Assembly (NCBI GenBank): GCA_028280525.1 | Contig: JANQLR010000233.1 | Coordinates: 1 to 48,495 of the forward strand | DNA: 48,495 nucleotides | Origin: Longimicrobiales bacterium | GTDB lineage: Bacteria; Gemmatimonadota; Gemmatimonadetes; Longimicrobiales; Gaopeijiaceae | Direction of reading: 5' to 3' | Part shown: in pieces, positions 1-8,977 of the stretch | Numbering within the stretch: position 1 is the stretch's first letter | Layout of the letters: each line of letters starts with the position of its first letter | Notes under the pieces: generated by a model | What the model saw: only the letters and a program-made list of their open reading frames with translations | What the model was told of the DNA's origin: nothing | Database searches by the model: none | Translations under genes and position numbers: made by a program

Positions 1-303
1 GACGAGCTCTACTCGGACGACATCGTCAGCGTGGAGGCCGGGGATCCGCCCCAGGGGGAGCGCGAGGCGCATGGGATCGAGGCCGTGCGGGGCAAACAGG
101 AGTGGTGGTACGACAACCACGAGGTTCACGCCTTCGCGGCGGATGGGCCCTTCCCGCACGGCGAGGACCGGTTCGCGGTGATCTTCGAGCTCGACGTGAC
201 CTTCAAGCCCGCCGACCAGCGCTTCGAGATGAAGGAGGTCGCGCACTACACGGTGGCGGACGGGAAGATCGTGAAGGAGGAGTTCTTCTACTCCGTGACC
301 TGA
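1..303 (+). CDS. SnoaL-like / NTF2-like protein, 5'-truncated by window edge
   Basis: Frame open from base 1 (DELYSDDIVSVEAG...); C-terminus KEVAHYTVADGKIVKEEFFYSVT is typical of SnoaL-like polyketide-cyclase-fold proteins. Confidence 0.7.
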   Translation, partial: DELYSDDIVSVEAGDPPQGEREAHGIEAVRGKQEWWYDNHEVHAFAADGPFPHGEDRFAVIFELDVTFKPADQRFEMKEVAHYTVADGKIVKEEFFYSVT

Positions 304-310
304 GCGTCGA

Positions 311-347
311 GGACGGGGCGGTCCGCTCGGCCGGGGCCGCCTCGTCC
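311..347. terminator. Hairpin in convergent intergenic region
   Basis: GGACGGGGCGG (311-321) pairs with CCGCCTCGTCC (337-347), 11 bp with one G-U, 15-nt loop; lies between converging stops at 303 and 376. No T-tract. Confidence 0.45.
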
Positions 348-375
348 CACCCCCGTCGTCCTGGGCGCGGTCGTT

Positions 376-1104
376 CTACCCCCGGTCGTCCGAGGCGCAG
401 ATCCGGCCACCCGCCCCCGCGGCCTCGACGATCTCCACGAACTCCGCCACGGTGTCCCGGCCCTCGTTCTCGGCGTACCAGGCCATCTTCATGTCGAAGA
501 TCCCGTCGCGATCCAGCCCGCCCGGGTTCTCGACGATGTGATCGCGCAGCCAGATCGGTCGCTCGATGAAGCAGCCGGCCGACTCGAAGTCTCCGTCGAG
601 GAGGAGGACGGTCGGGGTCGCGCTGCGGCCGTCCGGCGTCGGATGGGCGGCCATCACCCGGGCCCCGGCCGCAGAGTCGACGATCCGCATCTCCAGGTTG
701 TCCGCCTCCGCCACGACCCTCGCGATGAAGGGAATGGTGGACGCCGAGTCGGAGCACCCGTCGACGGCGATCACGAGGACGCGCCAGGCCCCTCCCGCTG
801 CCGCCGCTCGCTCGAACATCCGGGCGTCGATCTCGGCGCTCTTCTCCCAGTTCGACTCCCAGAGCTCCTTCCGACGGTCGGCGGTCGCCAAGAAGTCGGC
901 GAAGCTCAGCCCCTCGTTCCAGAGGGCGCGGTACTGTTCGTCCGAGCGTGGGGCGAGGGAGTCGTCCGCGCGTCCAGAGACGGGTCCGCGTGCTGCGGCG
1001 CCCTCGAAGCGGTCCGCGGATGACTCGCCCGGTCCACAGGTCCAGGGCGGGGACGCGTGGGGGCCGACGGAGAGGAGGGTCGCGAGGAGGAGCGGAGTCG
1101 TCAT
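376..1104 (-). CDS. Secreted thioredoxin-like family protein
   Basis: ORF 376..1143; likely start MTTPLLLATLLSVG (signal peptide) at 1104; thioredoxin-like core VLVIAVDGCSDSASTIPFIARV...ATPTVLLLDGDF. Confidence 0.6.
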   Translation of the reverse strand: MTTPLLLATLLSVGPHASPPWTCGPGESSADRFEGAAARGPVSGRADDSLAPRSDEQYRALWNEGLSFADFLATADRRKELWESNWEKSAEIDARMFERAAAAGGAWRVLVIAVDGCSDSASTIPFIARVVAEADNLEMRIVDSAAGARVMAAHPTPDGRSATPTVLLLDGDFESAGCFIERPIWLRDHIVENPGGLDRDGIFDMKMAWYAENEGRDTVAEFVEIVEAAGAGGRICASDDRG

Positions 1105-1208
1105 GGATGCGCGGGGGCTGCGGAACGTTCGAGATCGGTTCAAGATGGGGGGTCGGGGGCGGTGACGGCCACGGCCTCCGCGAATCCGAACTCCCGGAGC
1201 GTGCTCCC

Positions 1209-2477
1209 GTGCAGACCCATGTCCGACCGTTCGTCCACTCGACCGGTCTCCTCCTGGTGGGAGTACTCCTCGTCGGCGTACGGGGACTCTCCGGCCAGGC
1301 GACTTCCGAGGAGGCCGGGGTGCGGCTGGACTTCGAGGTCACCGTCCCCGAGGGGACGCCGACGCTCTACGTCGCCGGAGACCACCCCACGCTCGGGAGC
1401 TGGTCGAACGCCGTCGCCCTCGAGGGCGACGGGGAGGTGCGGACCGGCTCCTTCACCTTCCCTGCAGGGACCCGGATCCAGTACAAGTTCCACCTCGGGA
1501 GCTGGGACCGGGAGGCGCTCGGGCCCTCGGGGACGGTGATGCCGAACTTCCTCTGGCAGATCAACGAAGAGGACATCGTCGTCCGCCACACCCTCGCGAA
1601 TTTCCGGGCCGATCCGATCCAGTACGTCCGCGATCCCGCGGGAGGCGGGGTGGTCGGGACGCTCCGCTACTGGGAGGACGTCGAGTCCGAGTTCCTCGTC
1701 GAGCCGCGGCACGTCGGGGTCTGGCTTCCGCCGGGGTACGCCGACGACCCGGATCGGCGCTATCCGGTGCTCTACATGTCGGACGGGCAGAATCTCTTCG
1801 ATCCCAGGCTGTCCTCGTGGGGGCTCGACTGGGGCGTCGACGAGGCGATGGTGGCAGGGGTGGAGGCCGGTCTCTTCGAGCCGGCGATCGTGGTCGCCGT
1901 CTTCAACTCCTCCCGCCGGCTCGAGGAGTACTCCCCCTGGCACGAGGCGGACCTCTACGCCCGCTTCCTGATCGAGGAGCTGATGCCACGGGTGAACGAG
2001 AGCTTCCGCACCCGGACCGGCCCGGAGCACACCTTCCACATGGGGTCGTCGATGGGGGGACTCCTCTCCTGGCACCTCGTGCAGACGCGGCCCGACGTCT
2101 TCGGCGCGTGCGGGTGCGTCTCCTCGCACTTCGTCATCTCGGAGGACGTCGTCGGCTCGATCACCGGGGGGTCGAACCCCGATCTCGACCCGACGCCGTA
2201 CCTGATCCGCGACATCGAGGCGGGGCTGGAGCCGGCCGACGGCGTCCGGGTGTTCTTCGACTACGGTACGGAGGGGTTGGACGCGACGTACGGACCGCCC
2301 CACGACGCCCTGGGCGCCTGGCTCGACGAGGCGGGCCGGGCCGAGGGTCGCGACTACCTGATCCGCGAGTACCCCGGCGCCGACCACAACGAGGGGAGCT
2401 GGCGCGAGCGTTTGGGGGATCAGCTCGGATGGATCCTGGCGGGCGTCACTCCTCCCGCATCGCCGTCAGGGGGCTGA
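1209..2477 (+). CDS. Secreted esterase (esterase D/Fes-like) with N-terminal CBM20/48-like domain
   Basis: N-terminal VTVPEGTPTLYVAGDHPTLGSWSNAVAL...IQYKFHLGSW (starch-binding-like) followed by RHVGVWLPPGYADDPDRRYPVLYMSDGQNLFD and HMGSSMGGLLSW nucleophile elbow. Start GTG 1209 precedes a signal-like segment; start is inferred. Confidence 0.75.
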   Translation: MQTHVRPFVHSTGLLLVGVLLVGVRGLSGQATSEEAGVRLDFEVTVPEGTPTLYVAGDHPTLGSWSNAVALEGDGEVRTGSFTFPAGTRIQYKFHLGSWDREALGPSGTVMPNFLWQINEEDIVVRHTLANFRADPIQYVRDPAGGGVVGTLRYWEDVESEFLVEPRHVGVWLPPGYADDPDRRYPVLYMSDGQNLFDPRLSSWGLDWGVDEAMVAGVEAGLFEPAIVVAVFNSSRRLEEYSPWHEADLYARFLIEELMPRVNESFRTRTGPEHTFHMGSSMGGLLSWHLVQTRPDVFGACGCVSSHFVISEDVVGSITGGSNPDLDPTPYLIRDIEAGLEPADGVRVFFDYGTEGLDATYGPPHDALGAWLDEAGRAEGRDYLIREYPGADHNEGSWRERLGDQLGWILAGVTPPASPSGG

Positions 2478-4902
2478 TCCCGGCAGCGCGCTGGGCGGGG
2501 ACGAGGCTCGCGACGACCCCCACGAGGGCGAGCACGGCCAGGACGCCCAGGTAGACGACGGGATCCCGCGCCTCCACTCCGTACAGCTGGCTGGAGAGCG
2601 TCCCCGAGAGGAGGAGGGCGCCGACGATCCCGACCCCGAGACCCGCGCCCACGAGGGCGAGAGCGTCGGAGAGGATCAGCCGCCGGACGTCCGAGGCGTC
2701 CGCCCCGAGCGCCATCCGGATCCCGACCTCCCCGGTCCGCTGCTCGACGGCGTAGGCGAGGACGCCGTAGACGCCGACCGCGGCGAGGAGGAGGGCGATC
2801 ACCCCGAAGCCGCCGAGGAGGACCGTGCTGAACCGATCCCGGGACCAGGCGTCGCCGAGCACGTCGTCCATCTCCCGGATCGCGGTGAGCGCCACGCTCG
2901 GGTTCATCGCGGCCAGCTCCCGGCGCATCGCCGGAACGATGGCCGTCGGGTCCCCCGTCGTTCGAATCACGAAGCTCCGACGGCGGATGGAGGACTGCAG
3001 CCCGCTGAAGTAGACGGCCGGCATCACCTCTTCGCGAAGTCCGTCGTACGGGATGTCCTTCACCACCCCGACGATCTCCGACTCGCGGATGTCGGCGGCC
3101 AGGTGGATCTCCCCGAGCGGTCCCCACCGCTGCCGTACGTCGCCGATGCGCTCGCCGACCGGGTCGATCCCTGCGAGGAAGCGTCGCGCGAAGGCCTCGT
3201 TCACCAGGACCACGCCGGGGGCGTCCGTTCGATCGCGGTCGTCGAAGGCCCGACCCGCGATGACGGGCGTGCCCATCGCCTCGAAGAACCCGGGCGAGAC
3301 CGGCCGGATGAAGGTCCGCACCTCGATCCCCTCGGGGACCTCCCGATCGACGAGGGGCACGATCTGGGAGTAGTCGAGCGCCTCCCCGAGCGGGAGCGTG
3401 GACGCGTCCCCGACCGACACCACGCCCGGCAGGGCCGCGATCCGCTCCCGGTAGGCACGGTAGAACTCGGTTACGTCGGCGTCCTCGGGCGCGGCGTCGC
3501 TGGAGAGGTCGAGCTCGGCGGTCAGGACGCCGGTGCTCGAGAAGCCGGTGTCGATGGCGCGCACGTTCTGGAAGGAGCGGACGAGGAGCCCCGCCCCGAC
3601 CACCAGAACGACCGCGATGGCGAACTGGGCGACGACGAAGCTCCGCTGCAGCCCACCGCCGCCCGACCCCGCGGAGCCGCGCCCACCCTGCCGGATCGAG
3701 GTGTGCAGGTCCTTCCGGAGAAGGCGGACGATCGGGGCGAGCCCGAAGAGGAGCCCGGTGGCGAGGCTCACGCTGACGACGACCGCCAGCACCGTGCCGT
3801 CGAGCCCGATCTCGACCTCCGGCGGGAGGCTCACGGGCGCGATCCGAAGGAGGGCGGCGAGTCCGAGTCGGGCGAAGAGGAGGCCGAGGAGCGCTCCGGC
3901 CCCCGCCAGCGCGAAGCTCTCGGTCAGGAGCTGTCGCACGAGCCGACCGCGGGGAGCCCCGAAGGCCACCCGCACCGCCATCTCCCCGGCCCGTACCTCC
4001 GCGCGGGAGAGGAGGAGGTTCGCGACGGTCGCGCAGGCGATCAGGAGGATGAGCGCGGTGGCCCCCAGGAGGACCCAGAGCGCCGCGCGGGTGTCGCCCA
4101 CCTTCGTCTCGGTGAGCGTGGCCGTCGTGACGGTCCACCCCTCGTTCGAGGCCGGGTACTGCTCGGCGATCCCCGCCGCCGTGGAGGCGAGCGCCGCGGT
4201 CGCACGCTCCAGGGTGACCCCGTCCTCCAGCCGGCCGATCGCGCTCATCCAGCGCGCGCCACGGCTCTGGATCTGCATCGGCCACGTCATGTTCGTCCAC
4301 AGGTCCGTACCGGCCGGGTGGCTCTGCACCCCCGGCATCACGCCGATGATCTCGAGTGGGCCACCGTCCAGGACGACCGCGCTCCCCACGACGGAGGGAT
4401 CCGCGCCGAAGCGGCGCTCCCAGAACCCCTCGGAGAGGACCGCGACCTGGGCCGACCCGGGGCCGTCATCCGAGGTGAAGCCGCGCCCCAGGATCGGACG
4501 GGCGCCGAGGACGTCGAAGAAGTCCTCGGTCGTGTAGACGACCCCGACGCGAACCGGGTCCCCTTCGTTCTCCGTGACGGTGCCCGTCGTCGGCCAGAAG
4601 GCGGCCATCCCCTCGAAGCCCTCCGTGTTGTTCCGCCAGTCGTCGAAGTCCATCGGCGAAACCATGTACCGGTCCTGACCGGCGGCGTCGTTCCGGGTCC
4701 AGAGGACCGCGAGTTCGTCGGGGTCCTCGTACGGGAGCGGTTCCAGCAGGACGGCCTCGACCACCGTGTAGATCGCCGCATTCGCGCCGATCCCGAGGGC
4801 CAGCGTACCCACGGCCACGACCGTGAAGAGGGGAGACTTCACCATCATCCGCAGCGCATACCTCAGATCGTCCACCTCATCCCCCCCATTCGGTTGGTCC
4901 AC
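2446..4902 (-). CDS. ABC transporter permease, MacB/FtsX-type (ADOP family), no prefix domain
   Basis: 818 aa; MacB_PCD-like N-terminus (LRYALRMMVKSPLFTVVAVGTLALGIGANAAIYTVVEAVLLEPLPY) and two FtsX-like blocks, ending RAAGISPLTAMREE. Confidence 0.9.
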   Translation of the reverse strand: MDQPNGGDEVDDLRYALRMMVKSPLFTVVAVGTLALGIGANAAIYTVVEAVLLEPLPYEDPDELAVLWTRNDAAGQDRYMVSPMDFDDWRNNTEGFEGMAAFWPTTGTVTENEGDPVRVGVVYTTEDFFDVLGARPILGRGFTSDDGPGSAQVAVLSEGFWERRFGADPSVVGSAVVLDGGPLEIIGVMPGVQSHPAGTDLWTNMTWPMQIQSRGARWMSAIGRLEDGVTLERATAALASTAAGIAEQYPASNEGWTVTTATLTETKVGDTRAALWVLLGATALILLIACATVANLLLSRAEVRAGEMAVRVAFGAPRGRLVRQLLTESFALAGAGALLGLLFARLGLAALLRIAPVSLPPEVEIGLDGTVLAVVVSVSLATGLLFGLAPIVRLLRKDLHTSIRQGGRGSAGSGGGGLQRSFVVAQFAIAVVLVVGAGLLVRSFQNVRAIDTGFSSTGVLTAELDLSSDAAPEDADVTEFYRAYRERIAALPGVVSVGDASTLPLGEALDYSQIVPLVDREVPEGIEVRTFIRPVSPGFFEAMGTPVIAGRAFDDRDRTDAPGVVLVNEAFARRFLAGIDPVGERIGDVRQRWGPLGEIHLAADIRESEIVGVVKDIPYDGLREEVMPAVYFSGLQSSIRRRSFVIRTTGDPTAIVPAMRRELAAMNPSVALTAIREMDDVLGDAWSRDRFSTVLLGGFGVIALLLAAVGVYGVLAYAVEQRTGEVGIRMALGADASDVRRLILSDALALVGAGLGVGIVGALLLSGTLSSQLYGVEARDPVVYLGVLAVLALVGVVASLVPAQRAAGISPLTAMREE

Positions 4903-4999
4903 ACCGATGGGGCGCCGCTCGCGCCCCGTTCACGTCGGATGCCGGCACCGGGGTGAAGGTTGCGGACATCCGCCGGGGGCCGGGTTCCGTCTCACGGAC

Positions 5000-5308
5000 A
5001 TGGCGCTCCTTCACCTTCTCCGCCTCCCGGGCCTCCCCGGCGTGCTCCTCCTCCGGGGAGGGCTCGCCTGGATGATCCTCCGCTTCGCGGCGGCCTACGC
5101 GAGTGTGGGGATCGGCCAGGTCGCACTCGGGATCGTCGTCTGCGGGCTCGCCGCTGCGACGGTCCTCCTCGACGCGGTCCGGCGGAGGGAGACGCTCTTC
5201 CTGGCGAACCTCGGGATCCCATGGTGGCCGGTTGCCGCGACGGCGGCGATCTCTGCCGGGGCGCTCGAAGGGCTACTCCGGGCAGTCGCTGGAGGGGTCG
5301 GTGGCTGA
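5000..5308 (+). CDS. Small membrane protein
   Basis: ATG 5000; about 102 aa with several hydrophobic segments; overlaps the ATPase gene start by 8 nt. Confidence 0.55.
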   Translation: MALLHLLRLPGLPGVLLLRGGLAWMILRFAAAYASVGIGQVALGIVVCGLAAATVLLDAVRRRETLFLANLGIPWWPVAATAAISAGALEGLLRAVAGGVGG

Positions 5309-6011
5309 TGTGCTCGTCCTGGAAGCGGACGGCATCGGAGTCTCGTTCGGCCAGCGGGAGGTCCTTCGCGCGGCGGGACTGCGACTCCGAGCCGGCGGGA
5401 TCACCGCGCTGCTGGGCCGGAACGGAGAGGGAAAGACGACGCTCTTTCGCGTCGCGGCTGGACTCCTTCGTGCGGACCAGGGGTGGATTCGCTTCCGGGG
5501 GCGGACCGTGCTTCGGCCGCGTCTGGCCCGCCTCGCGCAGCAGGGGCTTCTGTATTCGTCGCAGGAGGCCTCCCTCGCTCCCGGCCTCGGGGTGAGAGAG
5601 CACCTCGAGGCGTACGCGCGTCGGTGGGACGGTGCGGGACGCCTGAACGACGCGGTGGAGCGGATGCGGCTCGGGGAGTGGCTCGAGCACCGTGCCGTCG
5701 GCCTCTCGGGGGGCGAACGACAGCGGCTCTCCCTCGCGCTCGCGCTGGTGCGCGCCCCCGCCTGTCTCCTGGCGGACGAGCCCTTCGCCGGGGTGGCCCC
5801 CCGCGATCGGGAGGATGTCGCCGACGCGATCCGTGACCTCGCCGACACGGGGTGCGCGGTCGCGGTCTCCGGACACGACGTGGACGACCTCTTCGGCGTC
5901 TCCGACCAGGTCATCTGGATGACGGCGGGGACGACGCGCGAACTCGGAACGCCGGAGGAGGCCCGAGAGAGCTTCGAGTTCCGGCGCGGGTATCTCGGGC
6001 CGGCGCGGTGA
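5301..6011 (+). CDS. ABC transporter ATP-binding protein (stand-alone)
   Basis: GTG 5301 MADVLVLEADGIGVSFG; Walker A GRNGEGKTT, signature LSGGERQRLSLALAL, Walker B CLLADEPF. Confidence 0.85.
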   Translation: MADVLVLEADGIGVSFGQREVLRAAGLRLRAGGITALLGRNGEGKTTLFRVAAGLLRADQGWIRFRGRTVLRPRLARLAQQGLLYSSQEASLAPGLGVREHLEAYARRWDGAGRLNDAVERMRLGEWLEHRAVGLSGGERQRLSLALALVRAPACLLADEPFAGVAPRDREDVADAIRDLADTGCAVAVSGHDVDDLFGVSDQVIWMTAGTTRELGTPEEARESFEFRRGYLGPAR

Positions 6012-6015
6012 ACCG

Positions 6016-6034
6016 TCGGGGAATCGGTCCCCGA
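6016..6034. terminator. Hairpin immediately after ABC ATPase stop
   Basis: TCGGGGA-ATCGG-TCCCCGA perfect 7-bp stem, 5-nt loop, 5 nt after stop. Confidence 0.45.
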
Positions 6035-6091
6035 GCGGTACTGCCCTCGGATGGACCCGACTCGCGGTGAGCCCTCCGGCCGGCCGGGGGG

Positions 6092-6886
6092 CTACTCCGT
6101 CAGCGTCCCCGCCCGGAGCCGCTCCTGCGCCTCGCGGCACGCGTCGAAGAGCTGGCTGAAGTCGTCGACCACGAAGAGGACGTCCTGCAGGCGGTCGATC
6201 TCGAAGTCCTGCCGGATCACCGCGTCGAGCGAGAAGGGGCGCCGGTCGCAGTTCGGCCCGAGCGCGTTCGCCGCGTCTCCCACCGAGCTGATCAGACCCG
6301 ACCCGTAGATCCGGGTCCTCCCCCGCTCGTTCACCAGCCCGAACTCGACGGTGAACCAGAAGAGCCGCGCCATCGCCCGGATCTCGGCCTCGGACTCCGC
6401 CTCGTACGCGACCGCTCCGAAGGTCTGGAGGAAGTCGGCGAAGGTCGGGTTGGCGTGGAGCGGGACGTGGCCGAAGACGTCGTGGAAGATGTCCGGCTCC
6501 TGGAGGTACTCGAGCTGCTCCCGCGACCGCACGATGATCGTCGTCGGGAAGCGGCGCTCGGCGAGGCAGCCGAAGAACTGCCGCGCCTCGATGAACCCCG
6601 TCACCGGGATGGCGGCCCACCCGGTCCGCTCCCCGAGACGGCGGTTCACGTCCTCCAGATCGGGGACGCGGGAGGCGTCGAGTCCGATGACTTCCGCACC
6701 GGAGAGGAAGGCCTCCGACCCGGTGTCCTCGAGCTCCGCCATGCGCTGCTCGAAGAGGATGCCCCACACCTCGTGGTTCTCCTCGGTGTACGCGGCATAC
6801 TCCTGCCGGGTGAAGAACTTCGGATCGAGACCGGCGGGAGGAGTGACGAGAGCGTCTTCGATCGGCGAGGTGGTACGGAGGTTCAT
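6092..6886 (-). CDS. phhA: Phenylalanine 4-monooxygenase (biopterin-dependent aromatic amino acid hydroxylase)
   Basis: FTRQEYAAYTEENHEVWGILFEQR...PDIFHDVFGHVPLHANPTFADFLQ (metal-binding HDxxGHxP region)...LFWFTVEFGLV; start ATG 6886 likely. Confidence 0.9.
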   Translation of the reverse strand: MNLRTTSPIEDALVTPPAGLDPKFFTRQEYAAYTEENHEVWGILFEQRMAELEDTGSEAFLSGAEVIGLDASRVPDLEDVNRRLGERTGWAAIPVTGFIEARQFFGCLAERRFPTTIIVRSREQLEYLQEPDIFHDVFGHVPLHANPTFADFLQTFGAVAYEAESEAEIRAMARLFWFTVEFGLVNERGRTRIYGSGLISSVGDAANALGPNCDRRPFSLDAVIRQDFEIDRLQDVLFVVDDFSQLFDACREAQERLRAGTLTE

Positions 6887-7009
6887 GGAACGACTGCAGG
6901 GCGAGGAGGGGGTTCGGTGGCCGTCCGTTCGAGACGGAGCCACCGGATACAGTGCGGAGGGGGACGGGTTCCTCGATCTTCGCCCAGACGGCGTCGACCG
7001 AGACCGGGG

Positions 7010-8875
7010 TCAGGTGCCGACGTCGGCCTCGATGCGCGGCCCGAACTGAGCCCGGTGAAGCCGCGCGAACTCTCCTTCCCTGGCGAGCAGCTCGTCCCAC
7101 CCCCCGCTCTCGACCAGTCGACCGGCGCTGAAGACGAGGATGCGGTCGGCCGAGCGGATCGTGCTGAGCCGGTGCGCGATGGTGACGAGGAGACGACCTC
7201 GGAATCGGGCTTCGACCATGTCGAGGACCCGGCGCTCCACCCGGCTGTCGAGCGCGGAGGTGGCCTCGTCCAGGATCAGGACGTCCGGCCGCCGGAGCAG
7301 CGCGCGAATGAGGGCGATGCGCTGTCGCTGTCCCCCGGAGAGCTGCGCCCCTCGATCGCCGAGCGGGCGCTCGAGGACCTCGTGCTCCGCGTCGGCGTCG
7401 GCGCCCGGAAGCTCCAGGCCGACCTCGGCGAGGAGCTCGAGCAGCTCCTCGTCCGTTGGGTGGTCGTCGACGCCGAAGAGGAGGTTCTCACGCAGCGACC
7501 GGTGGAGGATCCAGCTCTCCTGTGCGACGAGCGCCACCTTCTGCGCGTACGAGCCCGCTTCGAGGTCCCGCAGGTCGACCCCGTCCACCAGGATGCGACC
7601 CGGTTCGATGTCGTGGAAGCGCGCGATCAGGTGGGCGAAGGTCGACTTCCCCGAACCGGTCTCCCCGACGACGGCCACATGCGTGCCGACGTCCAGCCGG
7701 GTCGAGACGTCGGTCAGGACCGGAAACCCGGGGGAGTACCCGAAGGTCAGGCCCCGCAGCTCGATGGCCGTGTCCAGACCGACGAAGGCACGGCTGCCCG
7801 CGGGCGGCATGAACTTGCCGGAGTCGCTCCAGAAGTCGGCGACGGCGAAGACCTTCGGCGCCGCCTCGGCCACCTGAGTCGCGAAGTTGGTGAGGCCCTG
7901 CAGGTGCGGCAGCGTCTGCTGGACGAGGAGGAGGAAGGCCGCCAGGACGGCGAGATCGCCCAGCTGGAAGTCCGGATCGGACAGGATCAGGACGACCTGG
8001 ACCGCGAAGACGGTGAGGAGGACGAGCAGCTCCTCGAGGGGCCAGCGCACACTCGACAGCGTCCCGCGGCGGACCGTCAGGGTGTCCAGCGACTGCTGGA
8101 GACCTTCGTACTCGGTCGCGCTCTCGTCCTCCCTGCCGACCGCCTTCACGAGCGGCATCGAACCGAGGAGGTCGTGAAGTCGATCCCGGATCGCCGGCTC
8201 CACACGAGCCTCCTCGGCGGCCACCCGCCCGATCCGCCCCGTCATTCGCGTCATCATCAGCTTGATCACGGGGAGGGCGATCGCCATCGACACGGAGAGC
8301 GGAATCGACAGGGCGACCATCACGCCGAGCTTGATGAGGATGCCGACGACGTCCGAAACGGCGTTCTGCGCCGCTCGCAGGAGGTGGATCGACGTTCCGG
8401 CCCACTGAAGCTGGTGCTGCACCCCGCCCGGGCCGTTCGCCGCGAACCACTGGCGGCCGAAGCCGAGAATGCGTCGAAGCGTCGCCACCTGCAGCGCCCG
8501 GATCTGCCGCACGGACCGGCGGAGGACGAAGATGCGGCGTACGACGCGGATCCAGAGCGCGACCGTGCGCGCGGCGATCACGACGCCGATGGTTAGGATC
8601 GCGACCGCTCCCTGACTCGTCCCGGCTCCGGCGAGCTCCAGGATCCCGGTCGACCAGCTCAACCACGGAGACTGAAGGAGCGCCTCGAGCGATCGATCCG
8701 AGACCGAGTCCGCGAGCGGAACGAGGAGCGCCCAGGAGGCGAGCTCGAAGAGCGACGCCACGAGGATCAGGAGGGCGGGGACGGCCACATCCATCGCGCC
8801 GTACCCCGCTCGTCGACCGACCCGAAGCACTTCCCGTCGGAGTCGGGGACGCAGGACGGTGTCGAGAACGGCCAT
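7010..8875 (-). CDS. ABC exporter, fused permease/ATPase (MsbA-like type IV exporter)
   Basis: MAVLDTVLRPRLRREVLRVG...; Walker A GETGSGKSTFAH, signature LSGGQRQRIALIRALL, LILDEATSALD. The 1066-aa ORF call extends upstream spuriously; ATG 8875 favoured. Confidence 0.9.
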   Translation of the reverse strand: MAVLDTVLRPRLRREVLRVGRRAGYGAMDVAVPALLILVASLFELASWALLVPLADSVSDRSLEALLQSPWLSWSTGILELAGAGTSQGAVAILTIGVVIAARTVALWIRVVRRIFVLRRSVRQIRALQVATLRRILGFGRQWFAANGPGGVQHQLQWAGTSIHLLRAAQNAVSDVVGILIKLGVMVALSIPLSVSMAIALPVIKLMMTRMTGRIGRVAAEEARVEPAIRDRLHDLLGSMPLVKAVGREDESATEYEGLQQSLDTLTVRRGTLSSVRWPLEELLVLLTVFAVQVVLILSDPDFQLGDLAVLAAFLLLVQQTLPHLQGLTNFATQVAEAAPKVFAVADFWSDSGKFMPPAGSRAFVGLDTAIELRGLTFGYSPGFPVLTDVSTRLDVGTHVAVVGETGSGKSTFAHLIARFHDIEPGRILVDGVDLRDLEAGSYAQKVALVAQESWILHRSLRENLLFGVDDHPTDEELLELLAEVGLELPGADADAEHEVLERPLGDRGAQLSGGQRQRIALIRALLRRPDVLILDEATSALDSRVERRVLDMVEARFRGRLLVTIAHRLSTIRSADRILVFSAGRLVESGGWDELLAREGEFARLHRAQFGPRIEADVGT

Positions 8876-8977
8876 CGTGGAGGGGCGGGTGGGAGCAGGC
8901 GCGACGGGCGGTGTCCGCGCCTCAACGCTCCGGCTAGTATAGCGACTGCCTTCTCCCTTCGGCCTCCCACGCCTCCC

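Noticed and set aside
6070-6093. GC-rich palindrome AGCCCTCCGGCCGGCCGGGGGGCT at the end of phhA
   Set aside because: Could be a terminator but overlaps the stop codon and is a GGCC-type low-complexity palindrome; not separable from composition.
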